Shown here one piece after another: positions 17,662 to 25,236 of a stretch of DNA of 50,185 bases. This stretch comes from Actinomycetes bacterium (lineage in GTDB: Bacteria; Actinomycetota; Acidimicrobiia; Acidimicrobiales; GCA-2861595). A model generated the notes under the pieces. It did no database searches, was not told the DNA's origin, and saw only the letters and a program-made list of their open reading frames with translations. Both the position numbers and the translations under genes were made by a program. How positions within the stretch are numbered: position 1 is the stretch's first letter; each line of letters begins with the position of its first letter. The DNA lies in the NCBI GenBank assembly GCA_023264975.1, contig JAHFUS010000027.1, positions 1-50,185 of the forward strand. Reading direction: 5' to 3'.

Positions 17662-18156
17662 TCAGTCCCTCCGGGCGATCACGACGGCGCCGATGAGGGC
17701 AGCCAGCAGGAGGATGGAGATGACCTCGAAGGGGATCACGTAGTCCTGGAATATCGAGTTGCCGACGTCGGCCGACTTCTGGATGACGTTGTCGCTTGCC
17801 AGCTTGGTGGACCCGTAGGCGTCGTTGAGCACGGCGCCGAGGACTCCGAAGAGGAACAGGGAGACCACCAGGGCCAGGCCCCGCTGGTTGTTGTCCAGGT
17901 CGCTGGTGATACCGATGGGCGCACGCGTGAGCATGATGCCGAAGAGGAAGAGCACGACGATGGCGCCGATGTAGACGAGCACCTGCACGACAGCGGTGAA
18001 CTCGGCGGCGAGGAGGATGTAGAGGGCGGCCACGCCGGCCAGCACGACCACCAGGTAGAGGGCGGCGTGCACGATGTTCTTGGTGGTGACGACCCGGAGG
18101 GCGGCCGCCGCCATGGCGAGCGCGATCGCTCCGAAGATGACATTCTGGGCGAGCAT
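17662..18156 (-). CDS. nuoJ: NADH-quinone oxidoreductase subunit J (operon 1)
   Basis: A 164-residue membrane subunit. VTTKNIVHAALYLVVVLAGV, YILLAAEFTAVVQVLVYIGA and IVVLFLFGIMLTRAP are typical NuoJ helices, including the pi-bulge helix 3 that moves during coupling. The frame stays open upstream inside nuoI, but ATG 18156 gives the correct N terminus (MLAQNVIFG) and lies two bases after the nuoI stop. It is shorter than the second NuoJ because it lacks a C-terminal extension. Confidence 0.95.
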   Translation of the reverse strand: MLAQNVIFGAIALAMAAAALRVVTTKNIVHAALYLVVVLAGVAALYILLAAEFTAVVQVLVYIGAIVVLFLFGIMLTRAPIGITSDLDNNQRGLALVVSLFLFGVLGAVLNDAYGSTKLASDNVIQKSADVGNSIFQDYVIPFEVISILLLAALIGAVVIARRD

Positions 18157-18158
18157 CG

Positions 18159-18638
18159 CTACTTCTTCGCGCCCTTCCTGGCCTCGGCGCCGGCTTCGAG
18201 GGGCGGCGGTTCCGGCACGGTCTCCATCCACTCGCCGAGCTTGGTCTTGTCGTGCAGGAGGTCGGCGATCTTGACCTCCGAGTACTCGTACTCCGGGCTC
18301 CAGAAGAGGGCGTCGAACGGGCAGACCTCGACGCAGATGCCGCAGTACATGCACAGGCTGTAGTCGATGTCGAAGCGGTCGAGCTTCTGCACCGTGCGGG
18401 GCTTGCCGCCTTCACGACGGGGCGGCGCCTTGTCCTTGTAGCCCTCGATGTAGATGCACCAGTCGGGGCACTGGCGCGCGCACAGCATGCAGACCGTGCA
18501 GTTCTCCTCCTTGAGGGCGATGACGCCCCGCGCCCGCGTGGGCGGCGCCTCCTTGACGTGCGGGTAGGGCACGGTGACGGCCGGCTGCCACATGGTCTTC
18601 CAGGTGACGCCGAGCCCCTTCAGCAACCCGAGCGCCAT
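18159..18638 (-). CDS. nuoI: NADH-quinone oxidoreductase subunit I (operon 1)
   Basis: A 159-residue 8Fe ferredoxin-like subunit that carries electrons to NuoB. Two Cx2Cx2Cx3CP motifs are intact: C47/C50/C53/C57 ([12 protein letters not shown]) and C96/C99/C102/C106 ([12 protein letters not shown]), binding clusters N6a and N6b. The C terminus is Pro/Glu/Lys-rich. The ATG at 18638 directly abuts the nuoH stop. With no nuoEFG in this operon, electrons probably enter here or through a soluble donor docking at NuoCDI. Confidence 0.96.
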   Translation of the reverse strand: MALGLLKGLGVTWKTMWQPAVTVPYPHVKEAPPTRARGVIALKEENCTVCMLCARQCPDWCIYIEGYKDKAPPRREGGKPRTVQKLDRFDIDYSLCMYCGICVEVCPFDALFWSPEYEYSEVKIADLLHDKTKLGEWMETVPEPPPLEAGAEARKGAKK

Positions 18639-19670
18639 CTACAACACCACCTTGAGGATGCCGGTCACCATGATGTTGACCAGCGAGATCGGGATGAGGT
18701 ACTTCCAGGCGAAGGCCTGGAGCTGGTCCTCACGGAACCGGGGGTAGCTGAACCGGATCCAGAAGATGAGGAAGGCGATGGACATGATCTTGGCCCCGAG
18801 CACGAACGGGCCGAGGATGTCGGCCAGCGTGCCCTCCACTCCCGGCACGTACCAGCCGCCGAGGAAGAGGGTCGCGCCGATGGCGGAGAAGGCGAAGGCG
18901 GTGCCGAACTCGCCCATGAAGAAGAAGAGAAACCGGAAGCCGGTGTACTCGGTCATGTACCCGGCCACCAGCTCCGACTCGGCCACCGGCATGTCGAACG
19001 GGGTCTGGGTGAGCTCGGCCTGGGCTGCTGCCAGGAACACCACGAAGCCGACGAACTGGGTGAGGATGTAGGGGTTGCCGATGAGGCCGGTCCCGAAGAT
19101 CTCGCCGTCGGCCTGGGCGTGGACGATGCCCTGCAGGCTCATGGTGCCGGCCTGCACGACCACGCCCACCACCGCCAGCACGAGCGGCAGCTCGTAGGCG
19201 ATGAGCTGGCCGGCGGCCCGCAGCGCCCCTATGAGCGAGTACTTGTTGGCCGACGACCAGCCGGCCATGAGGATGCCCAGTACCGACAGCGACGACACGG
19301 CCAGGGCGAAGAAGATGCCGGTGTCGAGGTCCTCGACGATGAGGCGGGGGCCCGCCGGGATCACGATGTAGAGCAGGAAGGTCGACATCAGTACGACGAT
19401 GGGCGCTGCCGCGAACACGAAGCGGTCTGCCCGGGCCGGGAAGATGTCCTCCTTCTGCATGAACTTCACACCGTCCGCCACCAGCTGCAGCGACCCCCTG
19501 GGACCGGCCTCCATCGGCCCCATCCGGCTCTGCATCCAGCTCATCATCTTGAGCAGGAACACATACCCGAGGATGATCGCCCCGGCCGGGATCAGGCTCA
19601 GCACGACCAGGACCTTGATAGTCGTCGTCGCCCAGTAAGCGGTCAGGTCAAGCCCCAGCATCCAGCTCAT
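18639..19670 (-). CDS. nuoH: NADH-quinone oxidoreductase subunit H (operon 1)
   Basis: A 343-residue membrane subunit forming most of the quinone tunnel. MQSRMGPMEAGPRGSLQLVA (quinone-entry helix), AAAQAELTQTPFDMPVAESE and ELVAGYMTEYTGFRFLFFFM are the conserved acidic-loop segments. The family's usual RxGPNR reads SRMGPME here, whereas the second NuoH has ARIGPNRAGPWG. This difference fits a divergent complex I with another electron donor or quinone. The ATG at 19670 overlaps the nuoD stop (ATGA). Confidence 0.95.
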   Translation of the reverse strand: MSWMLGLDLTAYWATTTIKVLVVLSLIPAGAIILGYVFLLKMMSWMQSRMGPMEAGPRGSLQLVADGVKFMQKEDIFPARADRFVFAAAPIVVLMSTFLLYIVIPAGPRLIVEDLDTGIFFALAVSSLSVLGILMAGWSSANKYSLIGALRAAGQLIAYELPLVLAVVGVVVQAGTMSLQGIVHAQADGEIFGTGLIGNPYILTQFVGFVVFLAAAQAELTQTPFDMPVAESELVAGYMTEYTGFRFLFFFMGEFGTAFAFSAIGATLFLGGWYVPGVEGTLADILGPFVLGAKIMSIAFLIFWIRFSYPRFREDQLQAFAWKYLIPISLVNIMVTGILKVVL

Positions 19671-20836
19671 CTGTCGATGTCACCCAGGATGAAGTAGAGG
19701 CTCGCCAGGATGGTGATCACGTCGGGAACGTAGACGCCGCGGAGCAACCACGGTGCGATCGACACGTTGTTGAAGCTGGGCGTGCGGATCTTGACCCGGA
19801 AGGGGCCGAGGCCGCCCTTGCTCACGACGTAGTAGCCCATCTCGCCGAGCGGGTTCTCGGTGTGGACGAAGGACTCCCCCGCCGGCACCTTGATGATGCG
19901 GGGAACCTTGGCCTGGATGGAGCCGGCGGGCATCGAGTCGAGCAGCTGGTCGACGATCTTGGTGGCCTCGCGGGTCTCCTGGAGGCGTACCCAGTACCGG
20001 GCGAACGAGTCGCCGTCGGGGTGGGTCCAGACCTTCCAGTCGCACTCCTTGTACGCAAGGGGCGACGGCTCGTCGCGCCGAATGTCCCAGTCGATCCCGC
20101 TGGCCCGGATGTTGGCGCCCGACAGCCCGTACTCCAAGCCGACGGCGGGAGGGATCACCCCTATGCCGCGGGTTCGCTTCTGGAAGATCTCGTTGCCCAT
20201 GAGGAGGTCTTCGATCTCGTCGCAGAACCCCCGCATCTTTTTCATGGCCACCCTGCACTCTTCGATCCAGCCTCTCGGCAGGTCCTCCTTGAGGCCGCCG
20301 ATGCGGTCGAAGTTCGGGTGGAATCGACCGCCGGTGGCGGCCTCCATCAGGTTGAGCACGTGCTCGCGGTCGCGGAAGGCGAAGAAGATCGGCGTGATGG
20401 CCCCGAGTTGCACACCCATGTCGCCGAGGAACAGGACGATGTTGGCGATGCGGGCCATCTCGAAGAAGATCGTGCGGATCCACTGGGCGCGGGGCGGCGC
20501 CTCGATGCCCATCAGGTCCTCGGCGGCCAGGATGAACGGCACCTCGTTGGCGAAATGGCCCAGCCAGTCGATCCGGTTCACCAGGGTGGTCACCTGGGGG
20601 TAGGTGCGGACCTCGCACAGCTTCTCGTAACCACGGTGCATGTAGCCGGCGACCGGCTCGGCCCACACCACCTGCTCGCCGTCGAGGCGGACCACGATGC
20701 GAAGGGTGCCGTGGGTGGCGGGGTGCTGCGGGCCGAGGTTGAGGGTCATGCCTTCGGTCTCGAGCTCCACGTTCACCCTGGCGTCGGCCGCCTGGCCGGC
20801 GACGTAGGCCGCCTTCTGCCAGTCCGTCGCCACCAT
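19667..20836 (-). CDS. nuoD: NADH-quinone oxidoreductase subunit D (operon 1)
   Basis: A 389-residue 49-kDa-type subunit lining the quinone site together with NuoB. MTLNLGPQHPATHGTLRI holds the quinone-binding HPATHG motif, and GVIPPAVGLEYGLSGANIRA and SMPAGSIQAKVPR are standard. The frame is open upstream, but ATG 20836 overlaps the nuoC stop (TGATG) and matches the family N terminus. The arginine targeted by NDUFAF7 in mitochondria lies near the N-terminal part; a methyltransferase of that family is encoded after nuoN. Confidence 0.96.
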   Translation of the reverse strand: MVATDWQKAAYVAGQAADARVNVELETEGMTLNLGPQHPATHGTLRIVVRLDGEQVVWAEPVAGYMHRGYEKLCEVRTYPQVTTLVNRIDWLGHFANEVPFILAAEDLMGIEAPPRAQWIRTIFFEMARIANIVLFLGDMGVQLGAITPIFFAFRDREHVLNLMEAATGGRFHPNFDRIGGLKEDLPRGWIEECRVAMKKMRGFCDEIEDLLMGNEIFQKRTRGIGVIPPAVGLEYGLSGANIRASGIDWDIRRDEPSPLAYKECDWKVWTHPDGDSFARYWVRLQETREATKIVDQLLDSMPAGSIQAKVPRIIKVPAGESFVHTENPLGEMGYYVVSKGGLGPFRVKIRTPSFNNVSIAPWLLRGVYVPDVITILASLYFILGDIDR

Positions 20837-21606
20837 CAGGCGTCCGCCCCTTCGGTGTCGCCGTCGGGCGCCGCCTCTTCGCCGGGCATGGCCTCGACGT
20901 CCACCAGGCCGGGCCACGGCTTCACTTCGCGGGCCAGCAGCGGAAAGTCCTTGCGCATCGGGTAGCCCTCGAACTCGCCGGGCAGGTACATGTGGCGCAG
21001 GCCCGGATGGCCGTCGAACTGGAAGCCGTACATCTCCCATGCCTCGCGCTCGTGCCAGTCGGCGCCGCGGTAGGTACTGACCCACGACCCGACTCGGGGA
21101 TCCTTCTCGTCGAGGTCGGTCTTCACCGTGATGCCCACCTTGGCGGTGGTGGAGAAGACACGGGCGAAGACCTGGAAGCGGGTGTCGCCACCGGCCACCC
21201 CGGTGACGATGCCGCCGGCGGCCGCAGCTTCATCGGCGGCTTCCGCCTCGTCAGCCGCCGCCCCGCCGTCGTCCATGCCCTCGGCGCCTTCGAGGGACGC
21301 ACCGCCGTCGGGGTCCCACACCTTCTCGCCCGAAAGGTCGGGGTTCACCATCCAGTCGAGGCCGGACAGGAAGCAGAAGTAGTCCATGCCCATGGAGTTG
21401 CGCAGGACGTCGGCCACCTTGGGCCAGGCGCTGCGCTCGACCCGCACGCAGATGTCGCCGCCCGAGACCTCGGACCCCACGACGGACGGACCGAGGTGCC
21501 GGGTCAACGTTGTGAGCAACTCGGAACGGGTGGGGTCGACATCGGCGCCGGCCCCGTCTTCGGCGGCGGGCGGCGTGCCCTCAGCGCCCGACGACAATCG
21601 GCTCAC
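20836..21606 (-). CDS. nuoC: NADH-quinone oxidoreductase subunit C (operon 1), with acidic insert
   Basis: A 256-residue 30-kDa subunit, longer than the usual 150-200. The signature [20 protein letters not shown] is at about residues 183-201 and [16 protein letters not shown] follows. Two low-complexity parts explain the length: an acidic N terminus (to about residue 25) and an insert at about 95-135 made of Ala/Glu/Asp/Gly ([20 protein letters not shown]). Such a loop would project from the peripheral arm near where NuoE/F/G would sit in the 14-subunit enzyme. The start is GTG at 21606, overlapping the end of nuoB by 26 bases. Confidence 0.93.
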   Translation of the reverse strand: MSRLSSGAEGTPPAAEDGAGADVDPTRSELLTTLTRHLGPSVVGSEVSGGDICVRVERSAWPKVADVLRNSMGMDYFCFLSGLDWMVNPDLSGEKVWDPDGGASLEGAEGMDDGGAAADEAEAADEAAAAGGIVTGVAGGDTRFQVFARVFSTTAKVGITVKTDLDEKDPRVGSWVSTYRGADWHEREAWEMYGFQFDGHPGLRHMYLPGEFEGYPMRKDFPLLAREVKPWPGLVDVEAMPGEEAAPDGDTEGADA

Positions 21607-22084
21607 CCTTCCATCGTTCGGCCATGTCCTCGTTCTGGATCCGCTGCTGAAGGAGGACGATGCCCTCGAGGAGGGCCTCGGGGCGGGGCGGGCACCCGGG
21701 CACGTAGACGTCGACGGGGATGATCTGGTCGACGCCCTTGGTGACCGAGTAGCTGTCCCAGTAGGGGCCGCCGCAGTTGGCGCACGATCCCATGGAGATC
21801 ACGTATTTGGGGTCCGGCATCTGCTCGTAGAGGCGCCGGATGGGCGGCGCCATCTTGTCGGTGACGGTGCCCGAGATCACCACCAGGTCGGCCTGGCGGG
21901 GGCTGGCGGGGAAGGGGATGACCCCGAGGCGCATGACGTCGTAGCGCGGCGAGCCGAAGGCGGCGCCCATCTCGATGGCGCAGCACGCCAGGCCCCACTG
22001 GTACACCCACAACGAGTACTTCCTGCTCATGTTGAGGAGGTGCGTGAGGGGCTTGGGGAGCTTGCCCTTCTCGACTAAGCCCAC
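21581..22084 (-). CDS. nuoB: NADH-quinone oxidoreductase subunit B (operon 1)
   Basis: A 167-residue subunit holding cluster N2, the last iron-sulfur centre before quinone. The four ligands are present: adjacent C34/C35 in [10 protein letters not shown]101 in MGSCANCGG and C131 in VPGCPPRP. The GTG at 22084 was chosen because upstream codons run back through nuoA; it overlaps nuoA by ten bases. The extra cysteine in SCANCGG is seen in 11-subunit-type and Fpo/Ndh-like NuoB proteins; the second NuoB has CASTGG instead. Confidence 0.95.
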   Translation of the reverse strand: MGLVEKGKLPKPLTHLLNMSRKYSLWVYQWGLACCAIEMGAAFGSPRYDVMRLGVIPFPASPRQADLVVISGTVTDKMAPPIRRLYEQMPDPKYVISMGSCANCGGPYWDSYSVTKGVDQIIPVDVYVPGCPPRPEALLEGIVLLQQRIQNEDMAERWKGEPIVVGR

Positions 22085-22440
22085 CGGAGCACCCCCTTCC
22101 GCCAGGCGTAGACCAGGCCCAGGGCGAGGATGACGATGAAGATGATCATCTCCACCAGGCCGAACACACCGAAGGCCTCGAGCCGGACGGCCCACGGGAA
22201 GATGAACACCGCCTCCACGTCGAACATCACGAAGAGCAGGGCGAAGATGTAGTACCGGACCTGGCTCTGGGACCAGCCGGTGCCCACCGGGTCGACGCCG
22301 CTCTCGTAGGCGATGTACTTCTGCGCCTGCGGGCGGGTCGGCCGGAGCAGGCTGCCCATGCCCAGCATCATCCCCACCATGCCGACGGCAGCAGCCCCGA
22401 AGATCAGCACGCTGAGGTAGCTGCGCAGAAAGTCGGACAT
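22075..22440 (-). CDS. nuoA: NADH-quinone oxidoreductase subunit A (operon 1)
   Basis: A 121-residue, three-helix membrane subunit. [20 protein letters not shown] and [20 protein letters not shown] are the family hallmarks. It is the first gene of the 11-subunit operon nuoABCDHIJKLMN. The ATG at 22440 is seven bases after a TAGGCT box with no Shine-Dalgarno, so the operon probably starts as a leaderless message. A Rex-like palindrome lies directly upstream. Confidence 0.96.
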   Translation of the reverse strand: MSDFLRSYLSVLIFGAAAVGMVGMMLGMGSLLRPTRPQAQKYIAYESGVDPVGTGWSQSQVRYYIFALLFVMFDVEAVFIFPWAVRLEAFGVFGLVEMIIFIVILALGLVYAWRKGVLRWA

Positions 22441-22447
22441 CGGGGCG

Positions 22448-22453
22448 AGCCTA
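22448..22453 (-). promoter_or_regulatory. -10 box of nuo operon 1 (leaderless)
   Basis: Minus-strand TAGGCT lies seven bases before the nuoA ATG. The same hexamer serves acs. Confidence 0.55.
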
Positions 22454-22470
22454 CGTGAGTGGGTTCACAA
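22453..22470. promoter_or_regulatory. Rex-like operator at nuo operon 1
   Basis: On the minus strand TTGTGAACCCACTCACGT is a perfect left half (TTGTGAA) and a weaker right half of the Rex consensus TTGTGAA-N4-TTCACAA. It abuts the -10 box, where binding would block transcription. The bc-complex promoter has a matching site (13 of 18 bases identical). In Streptomyces, Rex senses NADH/NAD+ and controls nuo and cyd genes. A CRP/FNR-type site (GTGA-N6-TCAC) is the main alternative. Confidence 0.5.
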
Positions 22471-22810
22471 CCCGCCAGACCGGCGTCAGGCGCCATGGCA
22501 GGCCCATCCCGACCCGGTCGCACCGGGCCCCGGAATGGTGATCGGCCTTCCCCCGTCCCGTCGCCCGGTCCAGTCGGACTGCCCACTCCACCGGGGGTGA
22601 ACACGGGTTCCACCCGTACTTCTCGTTCCGGTCGCCTGACCGCCGTTCCCATACCGAATGCGAGATCCCGCATGTGGTGTCCGACTTCGAGACGGACGAG
22701 GTGGGGGTCGATCTGGCCGCCCGGGGGAGTCCTGAAGGTCGTCAGGTCGTGTTGTGCGGGTCAACGCCTGGTTCGCCGACAATGCGCCAAGTCGTAGCTC
22801 GCACCTCCCG
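22471..22810. other. Non-coding stretch between nuo operon 1 and the GGDEF gene
   Basis: About 340 bases with no convincing gene on either strand. The open frame on the plus strand here is Pro/Arg/Ser-rich without any domain, as expected of chance GC-rich DNA. Besides the nuoA promoter at its left edge no regulatory structure was recognised. Confidence 0.6.
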
Positions 22811-22826
22811 TAGCGGCCAGCCGCTA
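22811..22826 (-). terminator. Short hairpin at the end of the GGDEF gene
   Basis: TAGCGG and CCGCTA form a six-base-pair stem around CCAG and overlap the stop codon of the diguanylate cyclase gene. It is followed by no T-run, so termination is only a guess. Confidence 0.3.
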
Positions 22827-24224
22827 TAGCGTGGCCGTCGGGACGGCTGGGACACGCTGGTGGAGGGCGCCGTCGTAGCGCTCGACCCGGTTCTTCCCCT
22901 GGCGCTTCGCTGCGTACATGGCGATGTCGGCCTGGCGCATGAGGCCGGCGGAGTCGCTGCCCTGACTGCGCATGGCCAGCCCAGCGCTGGCGCCCACACG
23001 GACGCGCGTGCCGGACACGGTCACCGGGGCGGCGAGCACAGCTATAGCCCGGTTGGCGATGTCGAGGGCGACGCCCGGCTCGTCGATCCCGTCGAGGAGA
23101 AGGGCGAACTCGTCACCGCCGAGGCGTGCCACCAGGTCCCCGGGGCGCACGGCCTCGGTGAGTCTCGTGGCGACGGCGCGCAGGACCTCGTCCCCCGCAT
23201 CGTGGCCCAGTCGGTCGTTGACGTCCTTGAAGTCGTCAAGGTCCACGAACACCACCGCCTGACCGCCCTCGCGCCGATCGGGGACCGACAGCGCAGCCTG
23301 GAGCCTGGAATGGAACGCCACCCGGTTGGCGACGGCGGTGAGCGCATCCTGGTTTGCCTGCAGGCTCAGGTCACGATGGCTGGCGGCCAAGGCGTCCGCC
23401 ATACTGTTGAACGCGGCGGCCACGTCGCCTATCTCATCGGCCCGGCCGACGTCGATGCGGTGGTCGAGTTCTCCGGCGGCCAGCCGGTTGGCCGAGTCCC
23501 GGAGCGCGGCCACTGGGCGCAGCACCTCGCTGGCGAGGCGCCGGGAGAAGCGCAGCACAAGCACGGCGAGCAGCAGGCTGACCCCGGCGGTGGCCATGGT
23601 CAGCCTCCGCTCGAGGTCCGCGGCGGCCGCCAGGTCCGCCCGGGCCTCGGCCTGACTGGCGAGGGCGGCTTCGTCGATCCGGGCGAAGTTCGCCCGTCCC
23701 TTGGCTGCTGTCGAGACGAACTCGACTGCCGACAGCGTGGTGATGTCGCCCGGCCACAGGGCCTTCGCCGCCTCGTACTGGTGCTCGATGATCTCCCGCC
23801 CGCCGCCGGGGCGGAGGACCCGGATCGCGCGCGAGAAGCTGGCGGCCTCGGCCGCCGACGCGGCGTCGAGCTGGCTCTTGTCCACCCCGAGACGCTGGAC
23901 CGCCGCCGACCGGAGGAGCGCGGTCGACACGACGTCGGCCCGCAGACGGGATAGCGCTTCGCCGTCGTTCTCCATGCGCGTCGACACGTCGCGGAAAGCG
24001 TCCACGGTGGAGCGGGTACCCACGAAGTTGGCGATCCCGCCGGCTGAGAAGAGGACGAGGAAGACCACCACGGCCCTGCTCCAACGGCGGCGGAGGCTCA
24101 CTGGGGGGCAAGGGCCCGGCGGGGGCGCCGGTGTCGGGCGGGCTACAGCCGCTGCTTTTTCCCTGCGCATGAGCGTTCGCTCCACTGCCTTCCGTTCCGC
24201 CGAGACGGGGGGCTCTTCGCGCAC
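22824..24224 (-). CDS. Membrane-bound diguanylate cyclase (sensor-HAMP-GGDEF)
   Basis: 466 residues. A cytoplasmic N-terminal tail, membrane helix 1 at about 49-70, an extracytoplasmic helical sensor region of about 150 residues, membrane helix 2 (VSLLLAVLVLRF), a HAMP domain (ADEIGDVAAAFNSMADAL) and a GGDEF domain. The active site is GGDEF at 369-373 and an RPGD inhibitory site precedes it, so the enzyme should make cyclic di-GMP and be feedback-inhibited. No EAL domain is present. The start is uncertain: GTG 24224 is used, while a downstream ATG in TLMRREKAAA would also keep all domains. The signal sensed is unknown. It is flanked by nuo operon 1 and divergent to the toxin-antitoxin pair. 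Confidence 0.9.
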   Translation of the reverse strand: MREEPPVSAERKAVERTLMRREKAAAVARPTPAPPPGPCPPVSLRRRWSRAVVVFLVLFSAGGIANFVGTRSTVDAFRDVSTRMENDGEALSRLRADVVSTALLRSAAVQRLGVDKSQLDAASAAEAASFSRAIRVLRPGGGREIIEHQYEAAKALWPGDITTLSAVEFVSTAAKGRANFARIDEAALASQAEARADLAAAADLERRLTMATAGVSLLLAVLVLRFSRRLASEVLRPVAALRDSANRLAAGELDHRIDVGRADEIGDVAAAFNSMADALAASHRDLSLQANQDALTAVANRVAFHSRLQAALSVPDRREGGQAVVFVDLDDFKDVNDRLGHDAGDEVLRAVATRLTEAVRPGDLVARLGGDEFALLLDGIDEPGVALDIANRAIAVLAAPVTVSGTRVRVGASAGLAMRSQGSDSAGLMRQADIAMYAAKRQGKNRVERYDGALHQRVPAVPTATL

Positions 24225-24512
24225 GATGCGCTCCCTCTGGTCTCATCGGCACGTCGGGCGCAGAGTTGCCCTCGGCGTGCAGATCTCCCGTGATTCCCGC
24301 TGTCCGGTCGGGGTCGAACCGCCCCACCGTTGACGAATCGGCGCATACAGGCTGCCTTCCCTGCCGCCGAGACGGGCTCGGTGCGGCGCGTCCGGGGGGG
24401 TCTGGGGCGACCGGCTTGTCCTCGATCACCCGCCCTTACCTCATCGGCTTCCACACCGATTGACCAGACCTCCCCCGAACAGTCGCCGTACTTGGGCAAC
24501 GACCCATTGTGC
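24225..24512. other. Upstream region of the GGDEF gene; nothing recognised
   Basis: About 290 bases between the GGDEF gene and the antitoxin promoter. I looked for a cyclic-di-GMP riboswitch, a tRNA-like fold and small genes and found no supportable candidate. A minus-strand open frame covering 24143-24499 is Arg-rich and runs into the GGDEF gene in another frame, so it is taken as chance. Confidence 0.5.
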
Positions 24513-24518
24513 TACTTT
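24513..24518 (+). promoter_or_regulatory. -10 box of the toxin-antitoxin operon (leaderless)
   Basis: TACTTT lies eight bases before the antitoxin ATG. The surrounding TGTGCTAC and TGTGTATC form an imperfect direct repeat that could be the autoregulatory site of the antitoxin. Confidence 0.45.
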
Positions 24519-24526
24519 GTGTATCA

Positions 24527-24790
24527 ATGGAGCGCATCGGGGTGCGGGAACTTCGACAGAACGCCAGCGAGTGGGTCCGTCGCGCCCGGGCCGGGGAGCA
24601 CATCGAGGTGACCAGGCACGGCGAGGTGATGGCGGTGCTCGGCCCGCCGACGTCCGGCGGTGGCCTCGCTGCCCTTCGTGACATCGGCCGGTTGAAGCGG
24701 GCGAGCGTCACAGGCCCGCTACCGGCGCCGGTGGCCACGAGTCGGTCCGCATCGGAAGCGCTCGCCGAACTGCGGGCCGAAGAGCGGTGA
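24527..24790 (+). CDS. Antitoxin of the Phd/YefM family
   Basis: An 87-residue antitoxin. The N-terminal MERIGVRELRQNASEWVRRA and EHIEVTRHGEVMAVLGP form the Phd/YefM DNA-binding fold, which dimerises and represses its own promoter. The C-terminal 40 residues, rich in Ala/Ser/Arg, would be the unstructured toxin-binding tail. The ATG at 24527 is preceded by a -10 box and no Shine-Dalgarno. The stop overlaps the toxin start (GTGA), the usual coupled arrangement that keeps antitoxin ahead of toxin. Confidence 0.9.
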   Translation: MERIGVRELRQNASEWVRRARAGEHIEVTRHGEVMAVLGPPTSGGGLAALRDIGRLKRASVTGPLPAPVATSRSASEALAELRAEER

Positions 24791-25188
24791 GTGTCTGGTA
24801 CCTGGACTCGTCCGCCATCGTGAAGTTCGCCGTCGTGGAGCCCGAGAGCACGGCCGTCGCCGCGTGGCGAGCCGCCCTGGGCCCGGACGATGTCCTGATG
24901 ACATGCGAGCTCGCCGTCACCGAGGTGCTCCGGGCCGTACGACGCGTCGACGGCGACACCGACGTGGCGCTCGTCCATCTCGATGCGCTCGACCGGCTGG
25001 TCATGGACCGTGACCTCCTGCTGGCAGCGGGGCGGCTGGGACCGCCAGGCACCCGCTCGCTCGACGCGATCCACCTCGCCGCTGCGCTCGCCGTTGGTGA
25101 CGAGCTTGCCGGCGTCGTCACCTACGACGACCGGATGGCGGATAGTGCCCGGAACATCGGCCTCCGGTCGCTCGCACCCGGCCGATAG
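24787..25188 (+). CDS. vapC: VapC-type PIN-domain toxin
   Basis: A 133-residue PIN-domain ribonuclease. The acidic metal-binding residues are all present: D7 in YLDSSAIVK, E46 in AVTEVLRA, D93 in SLDAIHLAAA and D114/D115 in TYDDRMA. An active Mg-dependent RNase is therefore expected; VapC toxins usually cut tRNA or rRNA. The GTG at 24787 overlaps the antitoxin stop. It lies between two complex I operons, convergent with the second. No sign of a mobile element surrounds the pair. Confidence 0.92.
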   Translation: MSVWYLDSSAIVKFAVVEPESTAVAAWRAALGPDDVLMTCELAVTEVLRAVRRVDGDTDVALVHLDALDRLVMDRDLLLAAGRLGPPGTRSLDAIHLAAALAVGDELAGVVTYDDRMADSARNIGLRSLAPGR

Positions 25189-25205
25189 CCCCGGGGGGAC
25201 GGGGC
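25188..25205. terminator. Weak hairpin between vapC and nuoN2
   Basis: GCCCC and GGGGC form a five-base-pair stem immediately after vapC, in the 48-base gap between two convergent transcription units. It could serve both strands, but there is no T-run. Confidence 0.25.
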
Positions 25206-25236
25206 CGCGACATCCGGAGTCGTGACCGCCCGGCGC

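Noticed and set aside
22459-22797. 112-codon frame on the plus strand between nuo operon 1 and the GGDEF gene
   Set aside because: Pro/Arg/Ser-rich with no domain, no Shine-Dalgarno and no promoter-like box; consistent with chance.
24143-24499. 118-codon minus-strand frame overlapping the start of the GGDEF gene
   Set aside because: Arg-rich, no recognisable family, and overlaps the N terminus of a well-supported gene.
24225-24512. Possible c-di-GMP riboswitch upstream of the diguanylate cyclase
   Set aside because: The conserved c-di-GMP-I elements (CACGCACAGGGCAAACC-like and GGGACGCAAAGCCTCCGG-like, checked in parts) are absent on the minus strand.
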